A stretch of 64,000 bases of DNA, from the NCBI RefSeq assembly GCF_000346465.2, contig NC_034015.1:19902462-19966461 (forward strand). The letters run 5' to 3'. The notes below the pieces were generated by a model. It was not told where the DNA came from. It did not search any database and saw only the letters and a list, made by a program, of their open reading frames with translations. Positions 8,987-22,309 of the stretch are shown here, one piece after another. Numbering within the stretch: position 1 is the first letter of the stretch; each line of letters begins with the position of its first letter. Position numbers and translations under genes: made by a program. This DNA comes from Prunus persica. Its lineage: Eukaryota > Streptophyta > Magnoliopsida > Rosales > Rosaceae.

Positions 8987-10677
8987 ACAAATTACAATCA
9001 GATAGGCACCATAGACAACCCAGAATCACACATTGGAAAAATAAATACAAGAATTTGAAGCATTAATATTTGGAATTGTTAACATGTAATCAGGGTAGAG
9101 ACCAAAACAAACAGTGAAGTTCATGAACAGTTAGAGAGCAGAGAGCACCAATAAAGCTAACTTTGTTATAGTGAAAAAACGGAAACAACAATTCAAAATC
9201 ACCTCACTCACATCATATAAACATGATAGCAAAATCCTTAATTTAATTACCAAAAAACAACAATGAAAGCTGGCTGGCTGGCTCAATAGAGATTACTAAT
9301 TAAGGCTAATTTAATAGTTATACACACATTAATTAAGCTTCATCATCAATAATGTAAAACAGAACTCAAGCAATTTCAGTTACAATTGGCAGGCATTCTA
9401 GTCTAGTTTATGAATCTATGCCTTATCTGAGTGACTGAGAAACACTAACATTCTGGAGGCATTAGCAACAAGAAATGCTATTCTTGTTTGGTTCCCGAGA
9501 AAATGAAAGACCATAACTGACCTGAGTATAGGAAAGCACAAAACTTGAGGCTGAATTTCCTTTGAAGCCAAACAGAAAAACCCAAAACTGAACAGTTCAG
9601 TATGTATGAGTATACCCCAAAAAAGGAAATAAGAAACCTTTTGCAAAGAACACGGCTTTTCTTTGTTTTTGGGAAGTAAAGAAGACGGCTTTTCCAAGTT
9701 TGGTCCTTTGAAAGTCCGTTTAAAGAAGGAAGAGCATCTCACTCTTCAGTCTCAACCAATTATTGATTTAATATACTTTTCCTTAAATGAAATATAAATT
9801 TTTACAATTGATCGGGACAAGCATTTAATATATATATTTTTTGCTGAAATTCATTGGTTTTTGTCTTCACTCTGCCATGACGCCATCTGGCTTACTTACT
9901 GTATTCATTATCTTTTTTTTTTGTTGGCTTAAAAGGACAGCTATAAAAGTGAAAGTACACTTTGGTTATTAGTTGTTACTCAATTTACACGACTGCCACT
10001 GTCCAGTGTTGACCATTAACTAACATTTTGGCATCCTCTGCTCTGGCGCTCCACTAGAAGTAGAAATACTAAATAACTAAAAAGTAGACAAAATGATTTC
10101 GTACGAACCCCATCAGCATCATTTTTATTTATCCTTTTTGGGTGGTCTCTATATTAGTGTTACAAACTTTTCTTTAAGACAAGGCCTCCCATATATATGA
10201 ATTTTTTTGTATGAGCCGGTTGTATAATCTCTTATTGTCAGATCACACTACATATAATCCACAGGTAGAGCAATTTCTATAGGCGACGTGGGGGCGTAAA
10301 AAAGGAAGATATCCACGGGCGGTTCGTCCTATTCAGATATTCACGACCAAGAAGTACTGGATTCTCTTTCGGATAGGCCCTTTATGTGATCTTTAACTAA
10401 CACTACTTCAAGCTCATAAGAAGCAAAAACACAATCTGTAGTTACTTTTTTCTTCTTCTGTTGAATATTTTGACACAATTGGCTATTTACATACACTATC
10501 CCCACTAAGCTAGAATTTCCTTGTATTCAGCTTCATTCTCAATTTCAGGGGCAAGAAATCATCGGTAGAGTCAGTCTGTTTTATAGCTCTCTCTTTCTTT
10601 ACTGCTTGTTTACAGCAACCTTTAGTTTACAGCCACCAGTCTTTTTTAGTACCAGAGAACCTGAAAATCTCACATTT
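8987..10677. other. Intergenic region between the two GT47 genes
   Basis: This holds the upstream region of GT47 gene A and the 3' flank of gene B, both on the minus strand. I see AT-rich sequence without a recognisable coding exon. The open frame at 9416-9742 on the minus strand shows no family resemblance and may be leader sequence. No transposon ends were recognised. Confidence 0.5.
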
Positions 10678-13331
10678 TCATCTGGTTTTTATCTGAAGAA
10701 CTCTATTGTACCAAACTGAATGAAGTATCATATGAAATAAATCATACTTCACGGGTTTCTTGTGCCAAAAGAAATGTTGTTGCACCATCTTTACACTCGA
10801 CATCATCGTAAGGTACTTCTCTTCTGGGATTGAAAGCAGAATGTCTCTCAAATTAGGGATATCCTTCTCTTGTACAAAAACTGCAAATGCCTCCCAATTA
10901 AATACCTCAAAGAAAGGAGGCATGTAGTTATCTGATATGATGACTGGCACACACTCATAGAATATGGCCTCAACTACTCGAGGTGTGTGAACCTCGTAAC
11001 CCCTGGCACATATGCAATACTTGCTGCTCTTCATGTATTCCCTGTAAATTTTTTTGCTCTCAATATCATGTGGCATTGGGCCAAAGATTTTCATGTCAGG
11101 TTCTTTGTTCTCCCAGTAGTGTAGTAGAATTGGTCGGAGATATCCATGCATGCCCCCGGCGAAGAAGGCAAGAATAGATCTTTCTGAAGCCGGTTTTCCT
11201 CCAAGATCCTGCAAAGGGTTCTCAACAGAACGTATATATGTAACAGGTAGACTGGTGTCCTTGCCAATTTTGAAGTCTCTACCAACATTGGCATTGCAAA
11301 GAGATCTGATGCAATTCTTCATGCACTGTTTTGTGAGTTTTGGGGCCTGAAATTCCATATGACAAGGCTGTATTAGATAAAGGCTTTGATAGAGGATGGT
11401 ATAATGCAGTTCAATATGACTGATAGTGTCCATTTTCCCCTTGAAAAGGCAAAAGGCAGAAACATATAGGAGAAAACCGCATCATTAGCACCCAAACTAA
11501 CAGGAAGCACAGCTCCTGGATTAATAGTTATTCTAGACTAACAAATAATGCTCATGGTGCTGAATAGGATTTATACTCCACAGGAACTCATCAACTTTGA
11601 AAGAGAAGAGAAAGATTGGTGACTCTGAAACTATGACATTAAAATTAGATTGATGCATGAGAACCATACCCAGTCATGACAAGCAACAAGAAAATGATCT
11701 GCTCCTTCCGTTCTGTTCCAGAAAGAATACTTTCTTGCAATTAACCCAACATAGCTCTTCAGGTATTTCTCTAGGACCTTCTTACCATTTTTGACATTTT
11801 GTCCAGAAAGGGTCAACCTTAGCATATGCGAATCAAAGGGTAAATAGAATAAATGAGCTTTTTTCGGGTCCCTCACAACAAATTTTTTATTCCCCTCAAC
11901 TAGTTTCATAAACCACCCTTCTGAGGCATAAATTCCTCTCATCAAAGGCTGATGGAATACAGGCTTTTCACCTTCCTTGTAGATATAAACTTTGAGCATG
12001 TGATCCATCAAGTCATAACTCCTGCAATAGAATACATATAAAATATCAAGATAAAATTTGTCATGGGTTTCCACAAAGAAGTCTACATTTCAAACTTTCA
12101 ACTCCTTGAAGAGACAAACAAGGCAACATGGAATCAGAGCAATATTCACAATTCCATATCTAAATATAGGATGCTCATGTATCTCTACAAGCACGAAGAG
12201 AATCTGTAGAGATTGATAAGTCCCAAATTGAAAGTAAAAATATAGACATAACTGAAGCAGTACAAGCAAACACTAAAAGAAAATGAAAATAAAGCATTTT
12301 ATACATGCATATACATAGTGGACAGATTAGGTATCTAAACAAAACGGGCTTACCTTATAAATTTGGAAAGATTTCGGAAAACAGAAGCACTAAGTCCTGG
12401 ATTGTTCCTTATAATGGGAGCATTCTCAATCTCTAGTTTTGCAGATTGAAGTTCACGATCACGTGTAGAATACCGCCGTGGACTCTGGTGCAAATAAAAG
12501 TACAAGTGAGTATCCAGAAACTTTAACTCATTCCTTGTTGCCCAAATTGGAACCTCAAATTTAAATTCGTACCATTGAAGGAGAAGAAACAGGAATTCGA
12601 AGCAATAATGCATTCATCTGGGATAGTGATGTTGGTCGTGGATTCCACTTCTTTAGTATGGAAATACTAGTCATTGTAGAATTGCCATTCAAGGTGACTG
12701 GAACAGGCTGCCATAGCTCAGTCTTTTGATGCTCAATTTGGGTTTCTGTAGTTTGTTTCACATTGCCCTTTGAATCTGCATTTAAGGTTTCCGGACTCTC
12801 TGTAGAGATACCTTGCGATACAACTGGCACAATACCAGCTTCATTTCTACCTTCACTCACTGTTAAACCAGAGCTTGTTTTAGGTCCATTGTCTGCCTTG
12901 TAACTTTCATCTGTTTTTTCAGTCTTCTGTAAGGAATCATTTCTAAAATCGATAGTCTTTTCCTGAACAGAAATATCTTCTGCATTTCTATCCGTCCCCA
13001 CCGGAAAATTCTCATCAAGGGTTAAATTCTTCTCCAACATGAGCTCCTTGTGTGAATTACTGTCATCGTCTGGTGCCAAATCTGAAACATCAGTATCATT
13101 AGCCACTAGGCCCACTACAACACCAACATTAGACTTGCTAGGCTTTGAGTTGTTTGAGCTGCTAACATTGGCAAAAACTGTGGATGTTGAAGTTGAACCC
13201 TTATCAGCAGTTGAAAAGTAAAACTTTTTACCAGAGGGAAGCTCAAAACACTCAGATGCAACTACAATAACAACCACCCCACCGATTATCAACAGCAGTC
13301 TCCGGATTTCAATGTTGCCAGCAATATCCAT
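10678..13331 (-). CDS. GT47 exostosin-family glycosyltransferase, gene B (tandem paralog)
   Basis: Four exons (13331-12573, 12484-12354, 12021-11670, 11346-10678) join to 636 residues plus stop. Exon 2 (131 bases) and exon 4 (669 bases) are exactly the same length as in gene A. An N-terminal anchor (LLLIIGGVVVIVVASECF) is followed by a Ser/Asn/Glu-rich stem that is poorly conserved between the copies. The catalytic domain shows LKVYIYKEGEKPVFHQP, YASEGWFMKLV, ADHFLVACHDW and KYCICARGYEVHTPRVVEAI followed by PVIISDNYMPPFFEVFNW, and ends YNRVLQIKTR. The divergence of the stem and conservation of the domain suggest both copies are functional Golgi glycosyltransferases. Its start faces CAF1 at 14178, giving a head-to-head pair. 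Confidence 0.9.
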
Positions 13332-14177
13332 ATCACAGAAATTGCACAGTCAACCACTTGTTTTTAACAACACTTCAATATCTGAAAGAAATTACATTCT
13401 AATTTGTAAATGGAAATTTGGCCAAATCTTAAAACAGGAAAAATTGTGATTTTATAAGGAACCTACCCAATATATTCAAATTTTTTTAAAAACCCATACA
13501 TTTAAAGACTTTACAAGATCAAATGAGGTAAAGAATCAATCTTTCTATGGAGTACCTTGAATGTGCGAGGCCAGAAGAGATCTCTTCAGGCTTTGGTCAA
13601 GTGTCGGTTCATGGGTTCTGCAGCTGAAACTGCTACTACTACTTTGCCAATGCCAACTTATTATAATCCTAGAAAACTCCGACTTTGGAAGCGGAAGCAG
13701 CAGGTACTTGCTAAAATGACCTTTCTGTTTCATAGTATTACGGTGAAGCCATCCTTTCGTCATTCTATACATAAGTAGTAAAAACATGGCAAAAAGCAGA
13801 ACACATAGTGCAGGCAGACATTGACCTACAACATGTGTCATGTCGTCTACAATGTCCGGGAGGTGAGGATCTAACTCATCTGAGTCTTCTGAATGTAAAC
13901 ACGGCATGTCGTTCTTTTTGTTTAGCTAACGACGTCGCTTCGAAGGGACTTGACACTTGGCCGTTGGCAGTTAGCGCCAAGCTAACCTTAAACCTCTCTC
14001 TCTCTCTCTCTCTCCCTCTGCAAAACTCAAACTTGAAAACCCCTACTATCAACTGCTCTGCCTCTGCGACGTCATTTAACTGGTTTGCATCTAAACCCAG
14101 CAAAATGCCTTCTTTCTTCTTAAAGTTGTAAGCTTTGGCTTTCAATTTGAGGATCCCAAATCGTACTTTCCCAGTAA
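13332..14177. promoter_or_regulatory. Shared divergent upstream region of GT47 gene B and CAF1
   Basis: About 850 bases separate the two outward-facing start codons. The region includes a CT-rich stretch at 13997-14020 just before CAF1, typical of plant leader sequences, and an AT-rich part next to gene B. Short open frames on both strands (about 13545-13907) show no family resemblance and are probably leader or chance frames. A bidirectional promoter is inferred from layout only. Confidence 0.45.
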
Positions 14178-17083
14178 ATGGCGCTAAATTTGCCCACTTC
14201 CTGTCCAATTTTCGCGCCACTATTGAACCTGAACCCGAACCACAACCCCACCCCGAACCGCCCGCCCACAGAGGTCCGGTTCGCGCGGTGGAATAACGCC
14301 AACGCCGAGAAATTTAACGAGCGGCGGAGGGCCCAGCAAGAAATCGAGGACGATATCCGCCGCGAGCGCCGCTTCGACTCCGCCACCAGAATTGCCACTA
14401 TTTACGACTCTGCCACTGACACCACCACCACGAGTGAAACATTCAAATCCGTAGGCACACCTTCGTTTCCCTCGAGCCCTTCCATCCCGGGCAAAAAATC
14501 CAAATACTCTAAAAACCCTAACCCTAAAGAATCGCACCCCGCATTTCGCCGAATTATTAGACCCACAAAGCTCTCGAAAATCCCAAAAGATAAAGGTCCA
14601 ACAGTTGACAGAAAAGCCAACATTTCCGTCGGCGATGATGGCCTTTCGTACGTCATCGACGGAGCCCCATTTGAATTCAAGTACAGCTACACTGAGACTC
14701 CTAAGGTGAAGCCCCTTAAGCTCCGAGAACCGGCGTATGCGCCATTCGGGCCCACCACGATGGCCCGGCCGTGGACGGGTCGGGCCCCATTGCCTCCGAG
14801 CAAGAAGAAATTGAAGGAATTCGACTCGTTCCAGCTGCCACCACCGCATAAGAAAGGGGTTAAGCCGGTGCAGTCCCCTGGTCCGTACTTACCCGGGTCG
14901 GGTCCAAAGTATGTGAAGTCTAGGGATGAGATATTGGGTGACCCACTGACGCCTGAGGAGGTTAAAGAGTTGGTTAAAGGGTGTATCAAAACCAGGAGGC
15001 AGTTGAATATGGGTATATAATCTTGTTCATTTGACTTTATAGCCTTTATTTGTTTTCTTTCATTTGGAATTTTGATTCATTCTTGGTGAGATTGTGAAAT
15101 TGGAGGCAGTTTTAATTTCAATTGTGGTGGTAGATGATGTGAGTTTTAGATTTAGAACTTCAAAATGCCAGAGATTTGTAGCCTCAAGTTTTCAACTTTG
15201 CAAACTAAGCTTATGAGTTTTTATTTTATGATTCTATTCATTCGGCTTTTTAGGTAGAGATGGTTTCACCCACAACATGTTGGATAACATACATGCTCAC
15301 TGGAAGCGCCGGAGAGTGTGCAAGATAAAATGCAAAGGAGTGTGTACAGTCGACATGGACAACGTGTGCGAGCAAATAGAGGTTGGTTCTTCTTGCTGAA
15401 TATGCTTGTCACTTGTGATTTCATGCATTCATCTTAGCATTGATTTGTGAAGTATATATGGCATGATAACAAAGTAGGTTGAGTAACAGCCAAACTATGA
15501 CTCACTATTTACAAATATAAGATTACCAAAGAATGTCAGGTTGTTTGAGATTTGGTTTGTTTGTCATTTGAGTTAATTATTATTGGATTATATTGTTTGA
15601 TAGGAAAAAACTGGAGGGAAAATCATTTACAGAAAAGGTGGGGTGATATACCTTTTCCGAGGCAGAAACTACAACTACAAAACTCGTCCGCAGTTTCCTC
15701 TCATGCTTTGGAGACCTATCACTCCTGTATATCCTAGACTGGTTCAACGGGCTCCTGAGGGTCTAACACTAGAAGAAGCAACTGAAATGCGCAAGAAGGG
15801 ACGGAATCTGATACCAATATGCAAGCTAGGTACCATATGCTTATGCCTAATGTAATCTTTAGAATGGCAATAAGAATGTTTCAGTTTTGCCCTCAAGTAA
15901 ACTCATAATGGTGAGTTTGTTTTTAACAGGGAAAAATGGAGTATACTCTGAGTTGGCAAAAAATGCCAGAGAGGCCTTTGAAGAGTGTGAATTAGTGCGA
16001 ATAAATTGTACAGGGATGAATGGGAGTGACTACCGGAAAATAGGTGCTAAACTAAAGGTCTGCTATTCTTTTAGAGAACATTTCTCTTGTCATGATAATT
16101 TTCATAGCAAAGCATGCTAAGAAATTCTCTTAACTATGTGAATGCAGGATCTTGTCCCTTGCGTGCTAATTTCATTTGAACTTGAGCACATTCTTATGTG
16201 GAGAGGTCGGGAATGGAAGTCTTCTATTCCTTATCCAGAGAATGATCTCAAGGAAGTCAAAGGATCTGACGTTGATGATTCAACTTCTATTGCACCTCCC
16301 TTGGAAGGCCAGGAAGAATCAACATCATGCGCTTCTACAGTTTCAGTCAAGGATGCAAGTCTTGAAATACTCAATACAAGCACACCCTCTATTGGTTCTG
16401 AAGTTGTGGGTGCAGAGGAAAGTGGGGATCTATCTCCTTCACAATATGTTGAGCCATGTGCCACAGTTGATGGGGTTTCAGCTGTTGGAGGGACCCATGT
16501 AACTGAAACCATTTCAGATGTTGAAGATGATGAATCAAAAGCTATATTGGATCCATCTGGAATTGACCGCATATTGGATAATACAGGCTGCGCTGCTGAT
16601 GAAGCATCACCAACTACAGTCACGGGGGGTCCGAGAAGTAATGAGAACCCACAATGTGCTTCAGTGAGCTCAGAAAATCTCAGTGAGCCAGCAAGGTCGA
16701 GTGGACCTTGTATGGAGAACGTGCTGTTACTTTTGAACGAAGCTGTTGGGAGTGGGAGTGCACTTATTTTAGATGATTCTGCCTTGGATGCCGACATTAT
16801 TTTTCAAAGGGCAGTTGCCTTGGCGCAGTCTGCTCCCCCTGGCCCTGTGTTCAAGCATCATCGACCTAAGAAAGTAGCAGTTCAGAAGAGAATAAAGATT
16901 ATGAAGCAAGAAGCCAGTGTTTCAGAAGTGAAAGAGATAACAGTTCCTGTGAAAAGAGGAAGTGAGAAGATTCAGATGAAGGATACTAAAGTTAAAAGAA
17001 CAAGAGATTTTGGGGAAAGTCTAGATAATGTTGTACCACAGGGAAGTTTGAGAGTTGATGAACTTGCTAAGCTATTAGCATGA
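14178..17083 (+). CDS. CAF1: CRS2-associated factor 1, chloroplastic (CRM-domain group II intron splicing factor)
   Basis: Five exons (14178-15012, 15254-15381, 15604-15829, 15930-16057, 16148-17083) join to 750 residues plus stop. CAF proteins bind chloroplast group II introns together with the peptidyl-tRNA-hydrolase-like CRS2 and are needed to splice them. The N-terminus is a plausible transit peptide rich in Ser, Pro and Asn. It is followed by the family signature [20 protein letters not shown] (residues about 37-56). Two CRM domains span roughly exons 1-5, with [20 protein letters not shown] and [20 protein letters not shown] in the first and [25 protein letters not shown] sequence in the second. 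The long acidic C-terminal tail ends with [12 protein letters not shown], which favours CAF1 over the shorter CAF2. The gene is GC-richer at its 5' end, as is common for plastid-targeted first exons. Confidence 0.92.
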
Positions 17084-18005
17084 ATTTTCTGAGATGTGAT
17101 TATGAATGCCATGCAGAGTTTTTGGTGGTACAAATTTGGCTTCCATTTGACATCCCAATTTTTGTCAATTCTGACAATGCTTTGGTTTTCCGGGCCAATA
17201 GAACTAATTTTGGGTACATTATTATATTATTATTGACCATAATTATTTAATTGTGGGTTGTATTTATGTAGTTTTCATACTAATAAATATATGTCGGGTC
17301 ACTGACACCGATTAGGAAAGAAATATTAACTTTTAAAAAAATTTGGTCAGAAAAGAGGGGAGAAAGAGGAAATTTGAACATATCCATTTAGATAAGGACG
17401 ATGAACATCTGACCACTGTATATTTTTAACGGAAAGTTGGTTCATACCGAACGAAAAAGTTGAAAAAATTTCTTTTACGATATTTAATAATTGGATTTCT
17501 AAAATATTTAGTGCTACAAAAAGTCAGATGAAAATGCAATAATTTATAACAAGGTTATCCTGTATTCTTTGGATAAATGTCGCATCGCTAGTTAGTGACA
17601 AACCAAAACGTATCTGGTGATGCTGATGCTGATGCTGTCAGCAATTATGATGTTTATTTAACTTCTGGTCAGAAATTTTTATGCTGTCTTCTAATTTTCA
17701 ATGGAACTCAGATGCTTGTTTGGAATGTTATTGCCATGACAAGAACAAACAGGATAAACATATATCCACGACCAGAGAGATGTGTAGTTACTATGAAAAT
17801 GGAGGTTGTCTGCCATGCAGATATTACATTTCCAGGCCATTTTGGTTCTAAATTTGGCGACTTATCCCGGACCTAAATGATATTAATTCTTTGAACTTTT
17901 GAAACTGTTGAAACTAATTCTTAATTATATATAGAACTGCATTCAGAAAACAAACTATGAATAAGAAATCTGAACAATGTTTTCTTCTTGTGCTAGCCAG
18001 AGATT
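17084..18005. other. Intergenic region between convergent CAF1 and STP14-like gene
   Basis: The 3' flanks of two convergent genes meet here. A 93-codon open frame at 17595-17876 on the plus strand starts MTNQNVSGDADADAVSNYDV and has no similarity I recognise, nor an obvious promoter. The rest is AT-rich with no repeat structure that I could see. Confidence 0.4.
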
Positions 18006-20533
18006 CTAAACTTGTGCTCCTGGCTTCCCATTGGGTCCAACTTGCTCCCCATCTCCTACTATTCTTTTCCAAAACCAGTGTTTCTGAAAGAGAAGATATA
18101 TTTCTTCTATGGGCACCTGCTTTGTTTCTGGCAGGAGGAAGAAGATGAAGCTGCTCATAATCATTATCAAGCCTGCAAACAGCAGAAAAATCCCATATTG
18201 AAGATGGCATAGCGACGCGAGGAAGCACTGTGCTATCAGAGCTGTGAAGAGGAGATTGACACAGACCACCACACTCTGTCCAGCTGATCTTGTTTCCAAG
18301 GGAAATAGCTCACTTGGAACTAACCACCCCAAAGGACCCCAAGACCTTCCATAAGCCAAAACAAATATGCAAATGACAACAACAAGGAAGATCCCAATTC
18401 CTTTTGGGAGGACTTCTCCTTGTCCAAACTTCAGGGCTAGAGTTATGGCCACAGCAACCTGCATAGATTGAAAAAACAAAAGTATAGTGAGTATATGCAA
18501 TAGAATATTGTAGGCAACCTGGTAACTAAAGTGAGAGTTTCTTAGTCTGCTTAAATGTGCATTTACCAAGCAGCATATCATCTCAGTTCCAGCTTCTAAG
18601 AAGAAAGCTCTTCTGCCAAACTTATCAACTAAAGCCATTGAAATGAATGCAGCGAGAACAAGCGCTCCACTAGTAATGACAGATGAATATAGAGCTGCCC
18701 CTGAGCCAAATCCCAAGCTCTGAAATATGACGGGTGCATAGAAGAGGATAGAGTTCATGCCGGTGAGCTGTTGGAATGCAGGAATTCCCAAGGCTCCTAT
18801 CACCAATTGGGGACGATTTTTTCTTGCAAGTAGATTCCTGAACGGGTGTTTGATTGCTCGAGCTGCATTGCTGGCATCAACCAGGTCAGCATACTCAGCA
18901 TCAACTTTTGTGGTGCCTCTCACTCTCTCCAGTACTTTTCTTGCTTCTTCTAATCTGCCTTGCTCTACAAGACTATTTGGGGTCTCAGGAAGAAAAAGGC
19001 CCCCAACAAACATAAGAGTTGCTGGGACTGTAGCTAAACCAAGAGACAATCTCCAACCCCATGGATGGATTTTATCGGTTCCATAGTTTATCAAGTTAGC
19101 TATCAGGATGCCTAAGCAGGTTGTCAGCTGAAAAAGTTGGTTAACTGCTCCTCGAATTTTCGCAGGAGCCATTTCCGAGAGATACAAGGGAACTGCCTGG
19201 ATTATAGGACAAGAAAGTTGTTAGTAAATCAGAAAGATGCTGTCAATTTTCATTGGTGGAGAGCATTAGGCTTACTTGGTTTCCAAATCCAATGCCAACA
19301 CCAAGAAATATTCGACCGATGATCAGCATTGCAATGTTTTTGGCAGCAGCATTCAGGACTGCTCCTATAAAGAAGCTGACTGCTCCAACAAGAATGCTGG
19401 CTTTCCTGCCTTTGTTTCTGGTAACATGGGAAGCTCCAAATGTTGAAATGAGTCCCGCAAAGTACAGGGACGATGTAAAGAGTGTCAGAATTTGGTTATC
19501 ATATTTACAGTAATCTGTCTCATTGAGGTGCAGTTGCTTCCTTCTGTAAATTTTCGGGAAGAATTCCTTCAAGAAATCATCCATGGAAGTCACCCCACCT
19601 GAAATTTAGCATCAAAAGTAACATTCTTTATCTTGATTTTGGAATTATATGCCAAAAGAGGCCTCTTCCCCACAGTAGTATATAATTCCATTTTCCTTCC
19701 CTTAAACCTTGAAGGGTAACATTCTTTTTCATACGGAAAAACAAAAATCCTAAGCATTATGGAATATGCTTGTTGCAGATGGCAGGTATGCTTTCAATGT
19801 CTTATCTAAAATCATAGAAACTTTTTTATCTATGAAGGCTTCTGTCCATTTTTGTGGATAAGGAAATCACAGAAAAGGTATGTTCATTTTTGTTAGGTGA
19901 GGCAACACATCAGTGATGGTATGTTGCACCTAAGGTATTGTATTGAAAGACTTTGCAACCATTTGGAAAATGAACAGTACAGGAATAAAAAATCTGCCCC
20001 ATAAATTACATAGAAGAAATGCAGAATTAGGATTTAGAATTCCTTAAAGCGTCATAATATGCTTTTGAGAACACAGACAAAGCATTCTATCATCATTTCC
20101 TGTATTTTTTTTTTTCTATGAAAAACTAGTTGAAAAAATTCAAAGTTTCAAATTTCACCCCCTGTCATATTCCTCCAACCTCTCAAATTAGTTTTGTAAA
20201 AACAATTTTAATGATCATGATATTGGTCCTTCAATATAAAACAGGTTTCAACTTGATCAAGAAAAACATCAGTCTAACAAACCTGCTTCACAGGATATGC
20301 TGATATCCATGAATTACAAACACCCAGATCAAAAGAGAATTTAATGTTTCAAATTTTATTTTAGAATCATAAACCTGTGAAAAGAACTGACCTGAAACAC
20401 CCAGATCATAACCAAAGAGAGAGCCTCCAAGGGCTGCAACAATGCAAGCAAAGATGAAATACCCAGTAATCCTATACTCATATTGATGAGCCCTTTCTGA
20501 TAGCACCCCATCACCTCCAAATCCTCCTGCCAT
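18006..20533 (-). CDS. STP14: STP14-like sugar/proton symporter (MFS sugar transporter)
   Basis: Four exons (20533-20392, 19598-19276, 19196-18567, 18458-18006) join to 515 residues plus stop, the usual size for plant STP monosaccharide transporters with 12 membrane helices. It starts [20 protein letters not shown]. Family motifs are [98 protein letters not shown] and [20 protein letters not shown]. The [13 protein letters not shown] stretch and the C-terminal [20 protein letters not shown] resemble Arabidopsis STP14, a plasma-membrane importer reported to prefer galactose. A TATATATAC box lies about 160 bases upstream on the minus strand. Intron 1 is about 0.8 kb. The gene appears intact. 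Confidence 0.92.
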
Positions 20534-20684
20534 TCTCCTAAAATCTGTTTTTCTCACCCTCTTTGCTTCTGCCTCTTGTCTCTGTCTCTCTCTCTCTCTT
20601 TCTCCAATAGGTCTGTTATAACCTTAAAACTAATGACTTACAGAAGGGAATGATGGTTCACTATGAGGGAGAGAAAGGGAAGGG

Positions 20685-20702
20685 TACAAGTATATATACA
20701 CA
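20685..20702 (-). promoter_or_regulatory. Candidate TATA box of the STP14-like gene
   Basis: The stretch GTATATATAC on the minus strand lies about 155-165 bases before the ATG at 20533, with a CT-rich leader (20571-20600) between. The assignment rests on position only. Confidence 0.4.
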
Positions 20703-22000
20703 CAGGAAGTTACAGAGAGCTGGAGTCAACCAACCAACCCAATTAGATTGGACTGAAAAACAGCTCAATTTTATACTATATATATATATATATATATATT
20801 GGTATCAAATGAAAAAAAAAATCAGTGTTCTGTATCTGTTATTGTATCTGTTATCTTTTTTCTTCTTTTTTGCTACACATAATACAAAACAAGTAGAAAA
20901 AGTCAGAAAAGGACCTGCATGGACTAGCTGTATTATTTATAAAATAACTCAACTTTAATATTTTTTTATTATTACATTGTATCTTGAATTCAACTCTAAT
21001 GGCTGGCTGTTTCCTCCATACCGAAAACCCAAGTAGGCCATGGACTCGTCATGCATTTTGTCCAGTTGACCTAAACTCCCCAGCACTTGATTATTATGAT
21101 TAATTGATTATATTAATTCCATTTAATAATTAATTAATTTGTGAAGTAAACTATAATGGCCAAAAGATAAAAAAAAGATAAAAACGGTAAACTGGTAGAA
21201 TATTTGTTAAAAAAGAAGACATGAAGATTTTCCTTTAACTGAGTGGTTTCTGTGGGAATCCGCATGACAGGGAAGAGTGAATTTCGAGATTATCCATCCA
21301 ATATTTTGTTGAAAACTTTTGAAACTTGTAAGGAATAGTAACAGCTATTCGTTTTAAATTTCATCCCTACAACTATTTGGATAAGGAAGAAGAAGATGGA
21401 GGACGAAAATTCTGAGTATACTTTTCGCTGGCACGAACTAGAAGCGTTAGCCGTTATCCAATTTGGTAGAATAATCTTTGCCAAATGGTGAATTGTAATA
21501 ACATGCAATTCCTAATATTCCCAATGGTCTTTTTGTTTTCTGTTTTTTCTTACAATCGTGGAAGGGATCGAAGCTTCACCTCTAACCACAAATTATGTAA
21601 ACCATCTATGCACATAACAACCCAAAAAATAACCATCAAAGACTGGTATTCCTCATTGACCCCCCAAAAAATAAAACAAACTGTTGTCCCTCTGGTGAAA
21701 TGTTGGATAAGTTATGCTACGTTCAATGGCTAACAAACATATATAAGTAATTTTTGACCGTTGATATATGTAGAGCTTACATCGGCATTTAAAAGTTGTA
21801 TTTCGCCCACCGGCTAGCAAAATACTTTGTTATTTGGGCTTTTGTAATTGTATGATGCCTACTGGGTTTCTCTTTGGGGTTGGTAACCCTTTCTGGGCTT
21901 TAATCAAGTTTTTGTAAACTAATGTTTGTTGTAATAACTAAGGGACCCACCAACGAAATGAGGCCTAGGGCATTTTCAAGCAGCCCACCATTGGAGATTA
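20703..22000. other. Intergenic region between STP14-like gene and the B3 cluster
   Basis: AT-rich DNA with an (AT)n run at about 20778-20800. No coding exon was recognised on either strand. The last part, from about 22020, is shared with the upstream region of the second B3 gene. Confidence 0.5.
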
Positions 22001-22019
22001 AAAAGGACTAGAATCCTAT

Positions 22020-22309
22020 ACAATATCAAAACAGTCCCCCCTGTACCCGACATCCTCACACTCATATCAACTGTAACAGAACTTTTGTAAGACTCTACCG
22101 CCTTCTCATTGGTCATGGTCAAAAACTGCCAAAACTATCGTAAGACTCTGAACACCTTCTCATTGGTCACGATCACATTTATTACTTGAAGGCCAAGTAA
22201 ACACCTCAAATACCCTAATCGTTTGGTTCCTTCGCAACCCTATTTTATTTCTTTTCCCCCTTCTCTTGTCCCCATCTTTACAACTAGCGGAGAGAGCAAA
22301 AGGCCAGGC
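22020..22309 (+). promoter_or_regulatory. Upstream region of B3 gene 1, duplicated before B3 gene 2
   Basis: From about 22034 (AGTCCCCCCTGTACCCGACA) the sequence parallels 24230 onward (GTCCCCCCCGTGCCCTACAT). Both continue with CACTCATATCAACTG and TTTTGTAAGACTCTA. This shows that promoter and coding region were duplicated together. Gene 1 has an extra local duplication of the TCTCATTGGTCA segment at about 22103 and 22157. Confidence 0.7.

Noticed and set aside
14220..14849. 209-codon minus-strand open frame inside CAF1 exon 1
   Set aside because: It lies antisense to a well-supported coding exon with high GC, where long antisense frames arise by chance.
16231..16797. 188-codon minus-strand open frame inside CAF1 exon 5
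   Set aside because: Antisense shadow of the Ser/Glu-rich CAF1 tail; no independent evidence.
17595..17876. 93-codon plus-strand open frame between CAF1 and STP14
   Set aside because: No recognisable family, splice partner or promoter; kept only as a note in the intergenic entry.
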